Translations under genes and position numbers: made by a program
From: JASSUD01 sp031963045
GTDB lineage: Bacteria; Pseudomonadota; Gammaproteobacteria; Burkholderiales; Burkholderiaceae
Length of the DNA: 64,000 nt
Reading direction: 5' to 3'
Assembly: GCA_031963045.1 (NCBI GenBank)
Contig: JASSUK010000015.1
Coordinates: 62,001 to 126,000, forward strand
The notes under the pieces: generated by a model
The model's database searches: none
The model's input: only the letters and a program-made list of their open reading frames with translations
Told to the model about the DNA's origin: nothing
In this document: one piece after another, positions 57,499 to 64,000 of the stretch
Position numbering within the stretch: the stretch's first letter is position 1
How the letters are laid out: each line of letters starts with the position of its first letter

Positions 57499-59949
57499 CT
57501 AAAATGCGGTTCCCATCTGGAACTGGAATTTCTGATATAGATCGCCTTTTCTTTTTACAAGAGGGAAGCCCAAACTGAATTTAAGGGGCCCCACAGGGGA
57601 AATCCAGGCTAGACCTAAACCATATCCTGCACGAAAATCTTCCAATTTTATACGCTCATCCTGAGCCCATACATTTCCAGCATCCAAGAAAGTAAAGAGT
57701 CGCAAAGTACGATCATATCCGGTTCCCGGCAAAGGAAAGGTTAACTCGATATTAGCCAGAACCATTTTAGCGCCCCCTATTGGGTCACCCGTTCGTACTT
57801 CTTTTCCATCTCCTGGATTAGGATTAGGCCCTGGCTCAGCAGGAGCAGGCTTGTCCCTAGGTCCTAGAGAGCCTGGCTCATAGCCCCGCACAGAATTCAT
57901 CCCGCCCGCGAAATAATTTTTAAAGATAGGGAAAGATCTTCCAGATAGACCTTGCCCATAGCCCACCTGGCCATTTAGGCCCAGCATAAATCCTCTGGAA
58001 AATGAGATGTAATATTGCTGTGCCACATCAAATTTATAGTATTGAGTATGGCCTGCAGGCGTGCCTAACTCGGCATTTAAAGAGGTAAAGCTACCGCGGC
58101 TAGGTATCATTACGCTATCGCGGCCATCACGCGACCAGCCGAGCGTTAAAGGTATATTGCGAACCGTATGTCCAAACTCTTGAATGTAATCTTTATAGAG
58201 CTGCGGGGTTTTGTCATCGATGTTTTTGAAGTGATTTTGTTCAAAACTTGCCCCTACAAACACCAGATCTTGTTCAGAAAATGGGATACCAAATTTTAAA
58301 TCCCCACCTGCACTGACAATACTGAAATCGCTTGAACGGTAAAGCAACGGTTTGTTAGTACGGTAATACAAACTGGTAATGCGCTGTACCCCATCCATCG
58401 TGAAGTAGGGGTTGATATTAGTAATACTGAGCGTACGGTATGCTTTAGCTGTATTAAGCTGTATCCCTAAACTAGAGCCTGAACCAAATACATTTTCCTG
58501 GGAAATCCCTGCGGTCAACACTACGCGATCGGTAGAAGATAAGCCCGCCCCTAAAGTCATGGAACCAGTAGGTCTTTCAGCTACTTTTATCTGAACATCA
58601 ACCTGATCATTCGTTCCAGAGACGGGTGTGGTAGTAACCACGACCGAACTAAAATAGCCAAGGCGATTAACACGCTCTTCAGAACGTTTGAGTCGCGCTC
58701 CATCAAACCATGTGCTCTCAAACAGGCGTAGCTCACGGCGAATTACTTCATCGCGCGTGCGGGTATTGCCCACAATATCAATTTTCCGTACATACACTCG
58801 GCGACCAGGCTCAATATGCATGGTTAAACGCACCGTGTGATTAGTCTCATCCAGCATAGGCTGCGCATTTACTGTAGCGAACGCATATCCATACTCACTT
58901 AATTTATCGACGATAGCGCTAGTAGCTGCCCGTAGCTCGCTAGCAGAAAAACGTTGGCCAGGCTTAATTTTGACAAGCGCTTTGAATTCTTCAAGCTTAC
59001 CCAAAGTATTCCCAGACCAATCTATGCCGGACAAGGTATATACCTCACCTTCATGCAACCCAATCGTCAGGTACATATGCTGCTTATCGGGTGAAATGGC
59101 AACCTGTGTCGAATCGAGATTAAAGGTTAAATAGCCGCGGTCTAAGTAGTACGAGCGGATATTCTCTAAATCTCCGGTCAATTTTTCTTTGGAATACAAA
59201 TCATTACGCGTATACCAGGAAAACCAGTTTGGGGTTGAGGTCTGCATCTCATCCGCTAATTGAGATGCACTCATGCCTTTATTGCCAATGAAATGAACTT
59301 GGCGAATACGGGCTCTAGGCCCTTCAGTTACCGCAAATAACAGTGTGACCCGATTGCGATCGATGGGCGTAACCGTTGTTTTAATCTCTGCGCTGTAATA
59401 GCCGCGGCTCAAATACAGACGTTTAAGCTCTTGCTCAGCCTTATCTACTAAGCTTTTATCGTAGTGATGACCTTGAGCCAAGCCTACTGCCCGTAGTGCA
59501 GGTATTAACTTGTCTTTACCAAGAATATGAATACCTGAAAAATCGACCGAGAAAATAGCTGCGCGCTCTTGCAGCCTTACCACTAATGTTCGACCTTGGC
59601 GCTGCAGGCGTACATCACTAAAAAAGCCCGTTGCATAGAGATCATGAATGATCTTACTGCTTGCTTTGGGGGTTAACGTATCACCAGGCTTTACAGGCAA
59701 ATAAGCGAATACTGTGCCAGCCTCTACACGCTGCAAACCTTCAAGACGAATATCATCCACTATCCAGGCAGCCGTGCTGGCGAGTGCCGGCGCAGCAGCT
59801 ACTGCACTGCCCCCATGGATTGCCCCTCCTCCTAGTACGCCAAAAATACAGGGCACTGATAAGAGCGTGTGCTTAATACGCATAGTTTGCAAAGCCCACC
59901 GATATGTTTTTCTAAGTTTCATTTTGATTTTCATAAAGAGCATGCCCAT
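57499..59949 (-). CDS. bamA: Outer-membrane protein assembly factor BamA
   Basis: An 816-residue protein. Start ATG 59949 has GGA upstream; an ATG at 59934 is an alternative. After the signal region come five POTRA domains (~65-460), beginning VDDIRLEGLQRVEAGTVFAY. The last (VYVRKIDIVGNTRTRDEVIR with RRELRLFESTWFDGARLKRS) is typical of POTRA5. The C-terminal barrel includes the VRGY loop motif (GGMNSVRGYEPGSLGPRD) and ends in a Phe (FQFQMGTAF), as outer-membrane proteins do. It folds and inserts beta-barrels, working with SurA and Skp encoded in this window. rseP, normally just upstream, is missing. Confidence 0.96.
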   Translation of the reverse strand: MGMLFMKIKMKLRKTYRWALQTMRIKHTLLSVPCIFGVLGGGAIHGGSAVAAAPALASTAAWIVDDIRLEGLQRVEAGTVFAYLPVKPGDTLTPKASSKIIHDLYATGFFSDVRLQRQGRTLVVRLQERAAIFSVDFSGIHILGKDKLIPALRAVGLAQGHHYDKSLVDKAEQELKRLYLSRGYYSAEIKTTVTPIDRNRVTLLFAVTEGPRARIRQVHFIGNKGMSASQLADEMQTSTPNWFSWYTRNDLYSKEKLTGDLENIRSYYLDRGYLTFNLDSTQVAISPDKQHMYLTIGLHEGEVYTLSGIDWSGNTLGKLEEFKALVKIKPGQRFSASELRAATSAIVDKLSEYGYAFATVNAQPMLDETNHTVRLTMHIEPGRRVYVRKIDIVGNTRTRDEVIRRELRLFESTWFDGARLKRSEERVNRLGYFSSVVVTTTPVSGTNDQVDVQIKVAERPTGSMTLGAGLSSTDRVVLTAGISQENVFGSGSSLGIQLNTAKAYRTLSITNINPYFTMDGVQRITSLYYRTNKPLLYRSSDFSIVSAGGDLKFGIPFSEQDLVFVGASFEQNHFKNIDDKTPQLYKDYIQEFGHTVRNIPLTLGWSRDGRDSVMIPSRGSFTSLNAELGTPAGHTQYYKFDVAQQYYISFSRGFMLGLNGQVGYGQGLSGRSFPIFKNYFAGGMNSVRGYEPGSLGPRDKPAPAEPGPNPNPGDGKEVRTGDPIGGAKMVLANIELTFPLPGTGYDRTLRLFTFLDAGNVWAQDERIKLEDFRAGYGLGLAWISPVGPLKFSLGFPLVKRKGDLYQKFQFQMGTAF

Positions 59950-60079
59950 TTCTTTCCAATAGGCCCTGCTCTGTAAAAAAGCGTTCGCAAAAATGCGCTG
60001 TCTAAGGGAGCAATGATATAACAGAAGGTTCTTATCCCCCGATTTTGCAAAGCAGCTAGCCTCTCTTCTAGGGCATGTC
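59950..60079. other. Gap where rseP is missing, with an M2a footprint
   Basis: Only 130 bases separate dxr from bamA, where rseP (~1.4 kb) is expected. At its right edge is TAGGGCATGTCCTAG (60069-60083), the M2a end sequence, which includes the dxr stop codon. Confidence 0.65.
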
Positions 60080-61291
60080 CTAGCTCAATAATGCTACTGC
60101 TGCATAGGCACGTTCGCGAGCATCGCGATCTACCTCCAATATTGCTTCTAACGTATCTACTGGCTGTGGTGAAGCTGCATCTAAAACTTTACGCACTACC
60201 GAAGCAATGGCGGTAAATCGAATTTTTTTCTCTAAGAAAGCCGCTACCGCTATTTCATTAGCAGCATTTAGGACTGTACTTGTGCTCCCCCCTTGCCGAA
60301 GTGCCTGCCATGCCAAAGCCAAACAAGGGAATCGATCAAGATCAACATGTTCAAAGTGCAACCCACCAACCGCTACTAAATCCAAAGGCGCGACTCCTGA
60401 AACTATGCGGTTTGGATGCGCCAGCGCCTGTGCAATAGGCGTGCGCATATCCGGTTGGCCCATTTGCGCTAAGACCGAACCATCTATATAGGTGACCATG
60501 GAATGGATGACGCTTTGAGGATGAATAAGTACCTCAATGCGCTCTATAGGCACACCAAACAGCCAATATGCTTCGATGACCTCTAAACCTTTATTCATCA
60601 TCGTAGCCGAATCTACGGATATTTTTCGGCCCATAACCCAATTAGGGTGCGCGCAGGCTTGCTCGGGTGTCACCGTTTCTAATGATGCTGGCGTGCTATT
60701 GCGAAAAGGCCCACCAGAAGCCGTTAACACTATTTTCTCAATGCCCGGATGGAAGTAGTGTGTGTGATCCAGACATTGATAAATGGCATTATGCTCGCTA
60801 TCAATAGGTAGCAAAGTTGCATGGTGTGTTCTAACCGTTTGCATAAAGAGCGCACCGGCCATTACCAACGCTTCTTTATTCGCCAGCACAATCCGCTTAC
60901 CTAGGCGTGCTGCACAAAGAGTGGGCGCCAAACCTGCTGCGCCAACAATTGCAGCGACTACGGTATCGCACGCTTCATGCTCCACCACCTCAATCAAGCT
61001 AGCCGCCCCCCACAGCACGCGGGTCTTCACCCCTGCGGCTTGCAAACGGAGTTGCAAATCAGCTGCAGCAGCAGCCTGACAGACTACAGCTAGAACCGGT
61101 TGAAAGCGCAAACACTGCTCAAAAAGCCGCTCAGTATTGCCATGTGCCGTCAATGCAAAAATCTCAAATTGCTCAGGATGTCTAGCAACCACTTCTAACG
61201 TGCTCATCCCAATCGACCCGGTTGCCCCGAGGATCGTCAAGCGCTGCCGTGAAACACATGGAAGGGGAGTAGCAGAACACTTAGTCTGCAT
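60080..61291 (-). CDS. dxr: 1-deoxy-D-xylulose 5-phosphate reductoisomerase
   Basis: A 403-residue enzyme of the MEP isoprenoid pathway, the fosmidomycin target. The NADPH site is LTILGATGSIGMSTLEVVAR. The active-site parts are LANKEALVMAGALFMQ, LPIDSEHNAIYQCLD, LTASGGPFRNSTPASLETVT and HPNWVMGRKISVDSATMMNK followed by GLEVIEAYWLFGV. It lies 32 bases after cdsA. The stop codon is inside an M2a footprint, so the last residues may be altered. Confidence 0.95.
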   Translation of the reverse strand: MQTKCSATPLPCVSRQRLTILGATGSIGMSTLEVVARHPEQFEIFALTAHGNTERLFEQCLRFQPVLAVVCQAAAAADLQLRLQAAGVKTRVLWGAASLIEVVEHEACDTVVAAIVGAAGLAPTLCAARLGKRIVLANKEALVMAGALFMQTVRTHHATLLPIDSEHNAIYQCLDHTHYFHPGIEKIVLTASGGPFRNSTPASLETVTPEQACAHPNWVMGRKISVDSATMMNKGLEVIEAYWLFGVPIERIEVLIHPQSVIHSMVTYIDGSVLAQMGQPDMRTPIAQALAHPNRIVSGVAPLDLVAVGGLHFEHVDLDRFPCLALAWQALRQGGSTSTVLNAANEIAVAAFLEKKIRFTAIASVVRKVLDAASPQPVDTLEAILEVDRDARERAYAAVALLS

Positions 61292-61323
61292 AGCATTTCA
61301 CCGTAATAGCAAATAATTTTGGG

Positions 61324-62187
61324 TTAAACGGGTAAAAAGAACATTGCTAGGGGGAGCACTAACAGTAAGCCATCAATACGATCGAGCATCCCTCCATGAC
61401 CAGGCAAAATCTTCCCTGAATCTTTAACACCTGCTTGGCGTTTCAGAAGCGATTCGAATAGATCTCCTACTACACTCACGCCCACCCACAATATGACAAA
61501 CGCAAACGTGCCAAAAACACCAAAATGCGCTGCGTAAACATGAAAAATAGTGGGAGTAACTAAAGGCGAAACTGGTATCGCCAGCACTATCGCAGCAGCC
61601 AATAAAGCAAACGCCATTCCTCCAGCCACGCCTTCCCAGGTTTTCCCAGGGCTAATGGAGGGCGCCAACTTATGCACTCCCAACCACTTGCCTGCAAAAT
61701 AGGCTCCACTATCAGCCAGCCAAACGATTGACAGAAGGGAAAGCAAAAAGGGCACGCCATAGGCGCGCGCAGTCAATAGCGCATACCATGCAGATAAAAA
61801 TAAAATGCCGCCGCCAAACAATAAAAACCGCTGCCACATACCTTGCGTCAAAACCGGTTTGCGCACCAACATATACGGAATAGCCCCCGCTAAAAAAAGC
61901 AATGAGGCACGATACAGGCCGGTGATATGATTCTGATCAAAATGAGGAGATGCTTCTATTGCAAACAGGCCGGAATGCGCTGCACTCAGTACCAAACCTA
62001 CAGCCACTGCCACTGCATAGAGCAAAGCCCCTTGTGCACGCAACCCTGACAGACGGCCCCATTCCCTGGCAGCTATAACCATCACACCTGCACACAATAC
62101 TGCAAAGCCCCAAACCGGCGCAAAAAATACCACCGGCAGACACAATATAAGCAAGCCTAACGCCGTAAGAATACGTGTTTTGAACAT
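61324..62187 (-). CDS. cdsA: Phosphatidate cytidylyltransferase
   Basis: A 287-residue inner-membrane enzyme making CDP-diacylglycerol for phospholipid synthesis, with about seven to eight membrane segments. The signature SVVGDLFESLLKRQAGVKDS followed by GKILPGHGGMLDRIDGLL is complete. APSISPGKTWEGVAGGMAFA is a second conserved block. The usual upstream genes (frr, uppS) are not found; repeats and miaB follow instead. Confidence 0.95.
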   Translation of the reverse strand: MFKTRILTALGLLILCLPVVFFAPVWGFAVLCAGVMVIAAREWGRLSGLRAQGALLYAVAVAVGLVLSAAHSGLFAIEASPHFDQNHITGLYRASLLFLAGAIPYMLVRKPVLTQGMWQRFLLFGGGILFLSAWYALLTARAYGVPFLLSLLSIVWLADSGAYFAGKWLGVHKLAPSISPGKTWEGVAGGMAFALLAAAIVLAIPVSPLVTPTIFHVYAAHFGVFGTFAFVILWVGVSVVGDLFESLLKRQAGVKDSGKILPGHGGMLDRIDGLLLVLPLAMFFLPV

Positions 62188-62309
62188 AAGATCGTTAATA
62201 ATTCCAGAGAAAAGCGAGGGGGGAGAAAGTAAAAGCGCGCAGCCTACCGGGCTAGCGCGAGGAAGTCAAAATCAAAAGTGCAGATTCAAAAGCTATAATC
62301 CAGTCTTCT

Positions 62310-62594
62310 GTAGGTTGGCGGTGAGGCACGAACCCCAACATGCGCACCACAGCCTTTTAATCTTTGCCGGCCTTTAGAACCTGTTTAGAGTCTTCCAAAA
62401 GGGTTCATATTTGGGGGAGCAGGAGCACAGGGACCGGAACTGTACTTAAGTACAGTGAGGATCCCGAGCACCGCACGACCCCGAAGATGGGCCCTTTTTG
62501 GAGACTCTAAACAGGTTCTTAGATAATCTGTAAGCAGGTCATCAAGGACATAGTGGCTTGCATGTTGGGGTTCGTGCCTCACCGCCAACCTACC
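62310..62594. mobile_element. M1 element, copy 6, interrupted by an M2b element
   Basis: Left arm GTAGGTTGGCGGTGAGGCAC to CCCCAACATGC (from 62310). Right arm TTGCATGTTGGGGTTCGTGC to GCCAACCTACC (to 62594). Removing the 142-base insert at 62377-62518 leaves about 143 bases including the duplicated TTA. The interrupted interior matches the uninterrupted copy at 20667-20801. Confidence 0.85.
62377..62518. mobile_element. M2b element: 142 bp, same core as M2a but other ends
   Basis: The ends GAACCTGTTTAGAGTCTTCC and the reverse complement of GGAGACTCTAAACAGGTTC form ~20-bp inverted repeats, flanked by TTA on both sides (62374-62376 and 62519-62521). The interior GGGGGAGCAGGAGCACAGG...TACTTAAGTACAG...GAGCACCGCACGACC is nearly identical to M2a at 9098-9241. 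A 3-bp TNA duplication is typical of IS1031-type IS5-family elements. Confidence 0.8.
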
Positions 62595-62630
62595 GTCCTT
62601 TTTTTCTTTTTTACCGCGCTTTTCTGCCCC

Positions 62631-64000
62631 ATGCCCCCCAAAAAGGTCTATATAAAAACATTCGGTTGCCAGATGAATGAGTACGACTCAGACAAAATGG
62701 TCGATGTTTTACACGCCGCTGAAGGCTTTACCCAAACAGATTCGCCTGATCAGGCAGATGTTATTTTGTTCAACACGTGCTCTGTGCGCGAAAAAGCACA
62801 GGAAAAAGTGTTCTCTGATTTGGGACGCGTGCGCGAACTCAAAAAAAACAATCCCGATCTAGTAATCGGCGTGGGTGGTTGCGTAGCAAGCCAGGAAGGC
62901 GATGCTATCGTGCAAAGAGCGCCTTATGTAGATATAGTTTTTGGCCCACAAACTTTGCACCGCCTACCTGCTTTAATTGACGCACGTCGCAAAACCGGGC
63001 GCGCGCAAGTAGATATTTCTTTTCCTGAAATTGAAAAATTTGACCACCTCCCTCCTGCACGTACTGATGGAGCAACCGCGTTTGTCTCTATCATGGAAGG
63101 ATGTAGTAAATATTGCAGCTATTGCGTTGTACCCTATACACGCGGCGAAGAATTCTCCCGCCCTTTAGTGGATGTGCTTACCGAAATTGCAGGACTCGCA
63201 AGACAAGGGGTGCGCGAAATCACCTTGCTCGGGCAAAATGTCAATGCCTACCGCAGCGCCCCACCTTCTCTAAATAACATCGCAGACTCCTCCAATGCTG
63301 TAGAAATGGCTTCTGCGGATATGCTGCACGATCTTCCTGAAGCGGACTTTGCTGCTCTGATTGACTATATTGCAGAAATCCCTGGCATTGAGCGCATTCG
63401 CTTTACGACATCACACCCTAAAGAATTTACACAAAGGCTCATTGACTGCTACGCCTACACCCCCAAACTAGTCAATCATTTACATCTGCCTGTACAGCAC
63501 GGGTCCGATCGCATTCTGTCCGCTATGAAACGGGGCTATACCATCTTAGAATACAAATCGATTATTCGCCGGCTTCGGGCCATTCGGCCTGATCTCAGCC
63601 TATCGACCGATTTTATCGTCGGGTTTCCCGGCGAAACGGAAGCAGATTTCGAAAAATTGATGGCTCTAGTAGAAGAATTGGAGTTTGACGCGAGTTTTTC
63701 CTTTATTTATAGCCCTCGCCCAGGCACGCCAGCTGCAGGGTTACCAGATGACACCCCACACGCTGTAAAACTGGCGCGCCTGCAACGCTTGCAAGCAGCT
63801 ATTGATGCCAATGAGAAAAAAATTAGTGCGCGCATGGTAGGGCAAGCACTGCCTGTTCTTGTTGAAGGACCTTCTCGCAAGAATCCACAAGAGTTGTGCG
63901 GGCGCACTGAAAATAACCGAGTGGTTAATTTTTCTGCTCCGTTAAGTGAACATAAAGCACTCGCAGGACAATTGATAACAGTGCGTATTAACCACGCTTA
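62631..64000 (+). CDS. miaB: tRNA-2-methylthio-N6-dimethylallyladenosine synthase MiaB (3' end cut by window)
   Basis: 456 codons are visible from ATG 62631; the frame is open at the right edge. It begins MPPKKVYIKTFGCQMNEYDS, the methylthiotransferase N-terminal domain with its cluster cysteines (FGCQMN, FNTCSVRE, VGGCVASQEG). The radical SAM motif is GCSKYCSYCVVPYTRG. LPVQHGSDRILSAMKRGYTI and FIVGFPGETEADFEKLMALV are further landmarks, and the TRAM domain begins near residue 400. It methylthiolates A37 of tRNAs reading UNN codons. A stretch after NVNAYRS (PPSLNNIADSSNAVEMASAD) looks like a short extra linker. Confidence 0.95.
   Translation, partial: MPPKKVYIKTFGCQMNEYDSDKMVDVLHAAEGFTQTDSPDQADVILFNTCSVREKAQEKVFSDLGRVRELKKNNPDLVIGVGGCVASQEGDAIVQRAPYVDIVFGPQTLHRLPALIDARRKTGRAQVDISFPEIEKFDHLPPARTDGATAFVSIMEGCSKYCSYCVVPYTRGEEFSRPLVDVLTEIAGLARQGVREITLLGQNVNAYRSAPPSLNNIADSSNAVEMASADMLHDLPEADFAALIDYIAEIPGIERIRFTTSHPKEFTQRLIDCYAYTPKLVNHLHLPVQHGSDRILSAMKRGYTILEYKSIIRRLRAIRPDLSLSTDFIVGFPGETEADFEKLMALVEELEFDASFSFIYSPRPGTPAAGLPDDTPHAVKLARLQRLQAAIDANEKKISARMVGQALPVLVEGPSRKNPQELCGRTENNRVVNFSAPLSEHKALAGQLITVRINHA

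Larger units (their letters stand above)
62188..62630. other. Divergent intergenic region filled by nested repeat elements
   Basis: About 440 bases between cdsA and miaB. Almost two thirds is an M1 element interrupted by an M2b element. No gene is seen. Confidence 0.7.

Noticed and set aside
1..64000. CRISPR arrays, tRNA and rRNA genes
   Set aside because: No regularly spaced direct repeats, no T-loop-like GTTCRANNC in a cloverleaf context and no rRNA segments were seen by eye; a covariance search could still find something.

Overview
The window looks like a chromosome segment of a host-adapted betaproteobacterium of the family Burkholderiaceae. The blocks cdsA-dxr-bamA-ompH-lpxD-fabZ, mlaC-mlaB-ABC-ibaG-murA-hisG-hisD, lptD-surA-pdxA, amgK-murU, rplM-rpsI-erpA and thrB with its membrane-protein neighbour follow Burkholderia order. 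Many pseudogenes, dispersed small inverted-repeat elements, broken operons and eukaryote-like proteins (F-box/LRR, ankyrin relic) point to an intracellular endosymbiont with a decaying genome. Relatives of the fungal endosymbionts Mycoavidus and Glomeribacter are my best guess, but this is inference.

Layout. 0-9.2 kb is accessory: a partial helical-repeat protein, an F-box/LRR (GALA-like) protein, relics of a tailed phage, two hypothetical proteins with coiled-coil or hydrophobic segments, a protein made of two ~110-residue repeats, and an ankyrin relic. 9.3-14.0 kb is a tripartite MacAB/TolC-like exporter. 14.0-15.1 kb is a YhcG-type nuclease gene broken by one amber codon. 15.2-22.8 kb is core: deoxyinosine glycosylase, pdxA, surA, lptD, then divergent amgK-murU. 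22.9-26.5 kb is a second accessory block, all on the minus strand: a 763-residue hypothetical protein, a glycine-rich protein with an 18-glycine tract and a small helical protein. 27.0-28.7 kb holds trhO and an rRNA/tRNA methyltransferase. 28.8-30.2 kb holds a multiply frameshifted effector-like pseudogene and a group II intron domain V relic.

30.3-62.2 kb is mainly housekeeping: ccsB, hisD, hisG, murA, ibaG, an ABC exporter, mlaB, mlaC, a thiamine block (thiE, thiG, thiS, thiO), an atypical LuxR-type regulator, an Ftr iron uptake set, tyrS, anmK, erpA, rpsI, rplM, rfbD, a membrane protein, thrB, a DUF2782-like protein, and fabZ-lpxD-ompH-bamA-dxr-cdsA. miaB runs off the right edge.

Functional themes are outer-membrane biogenesis (LptD, SurA, BamA, OmpH, LpxD, FabZ, MlaC/B), murein synthesis and recycling (MurA, AmgK, MurU, AnmK), thiamine synthesis and ferrous iron uptake.

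The most unusual feature is a set of small non-coding inverted-repeat elements. One family (here M1) has six complete copies; five are about 134-138 bp, and the sixth is split by a nested element, giving about 143 bp without the insert. About ten solo arms also occur. M1 sits between core genes and is absent from the two accessory blocks. A second kind (M2) occurs with the same core but two different terminal repeats; one M2 copy is inserted inside an M1 copy with a TTA duplication. Fragments of M1 or M2 form the stop codon or C-terminal residues of at least seven genes (mlaB, thiE, dxr, hisD, thrB, an ABC permease and a 131-residue protein). Several operon breakpoints, including the site where rseP is missing, carry such fragments.
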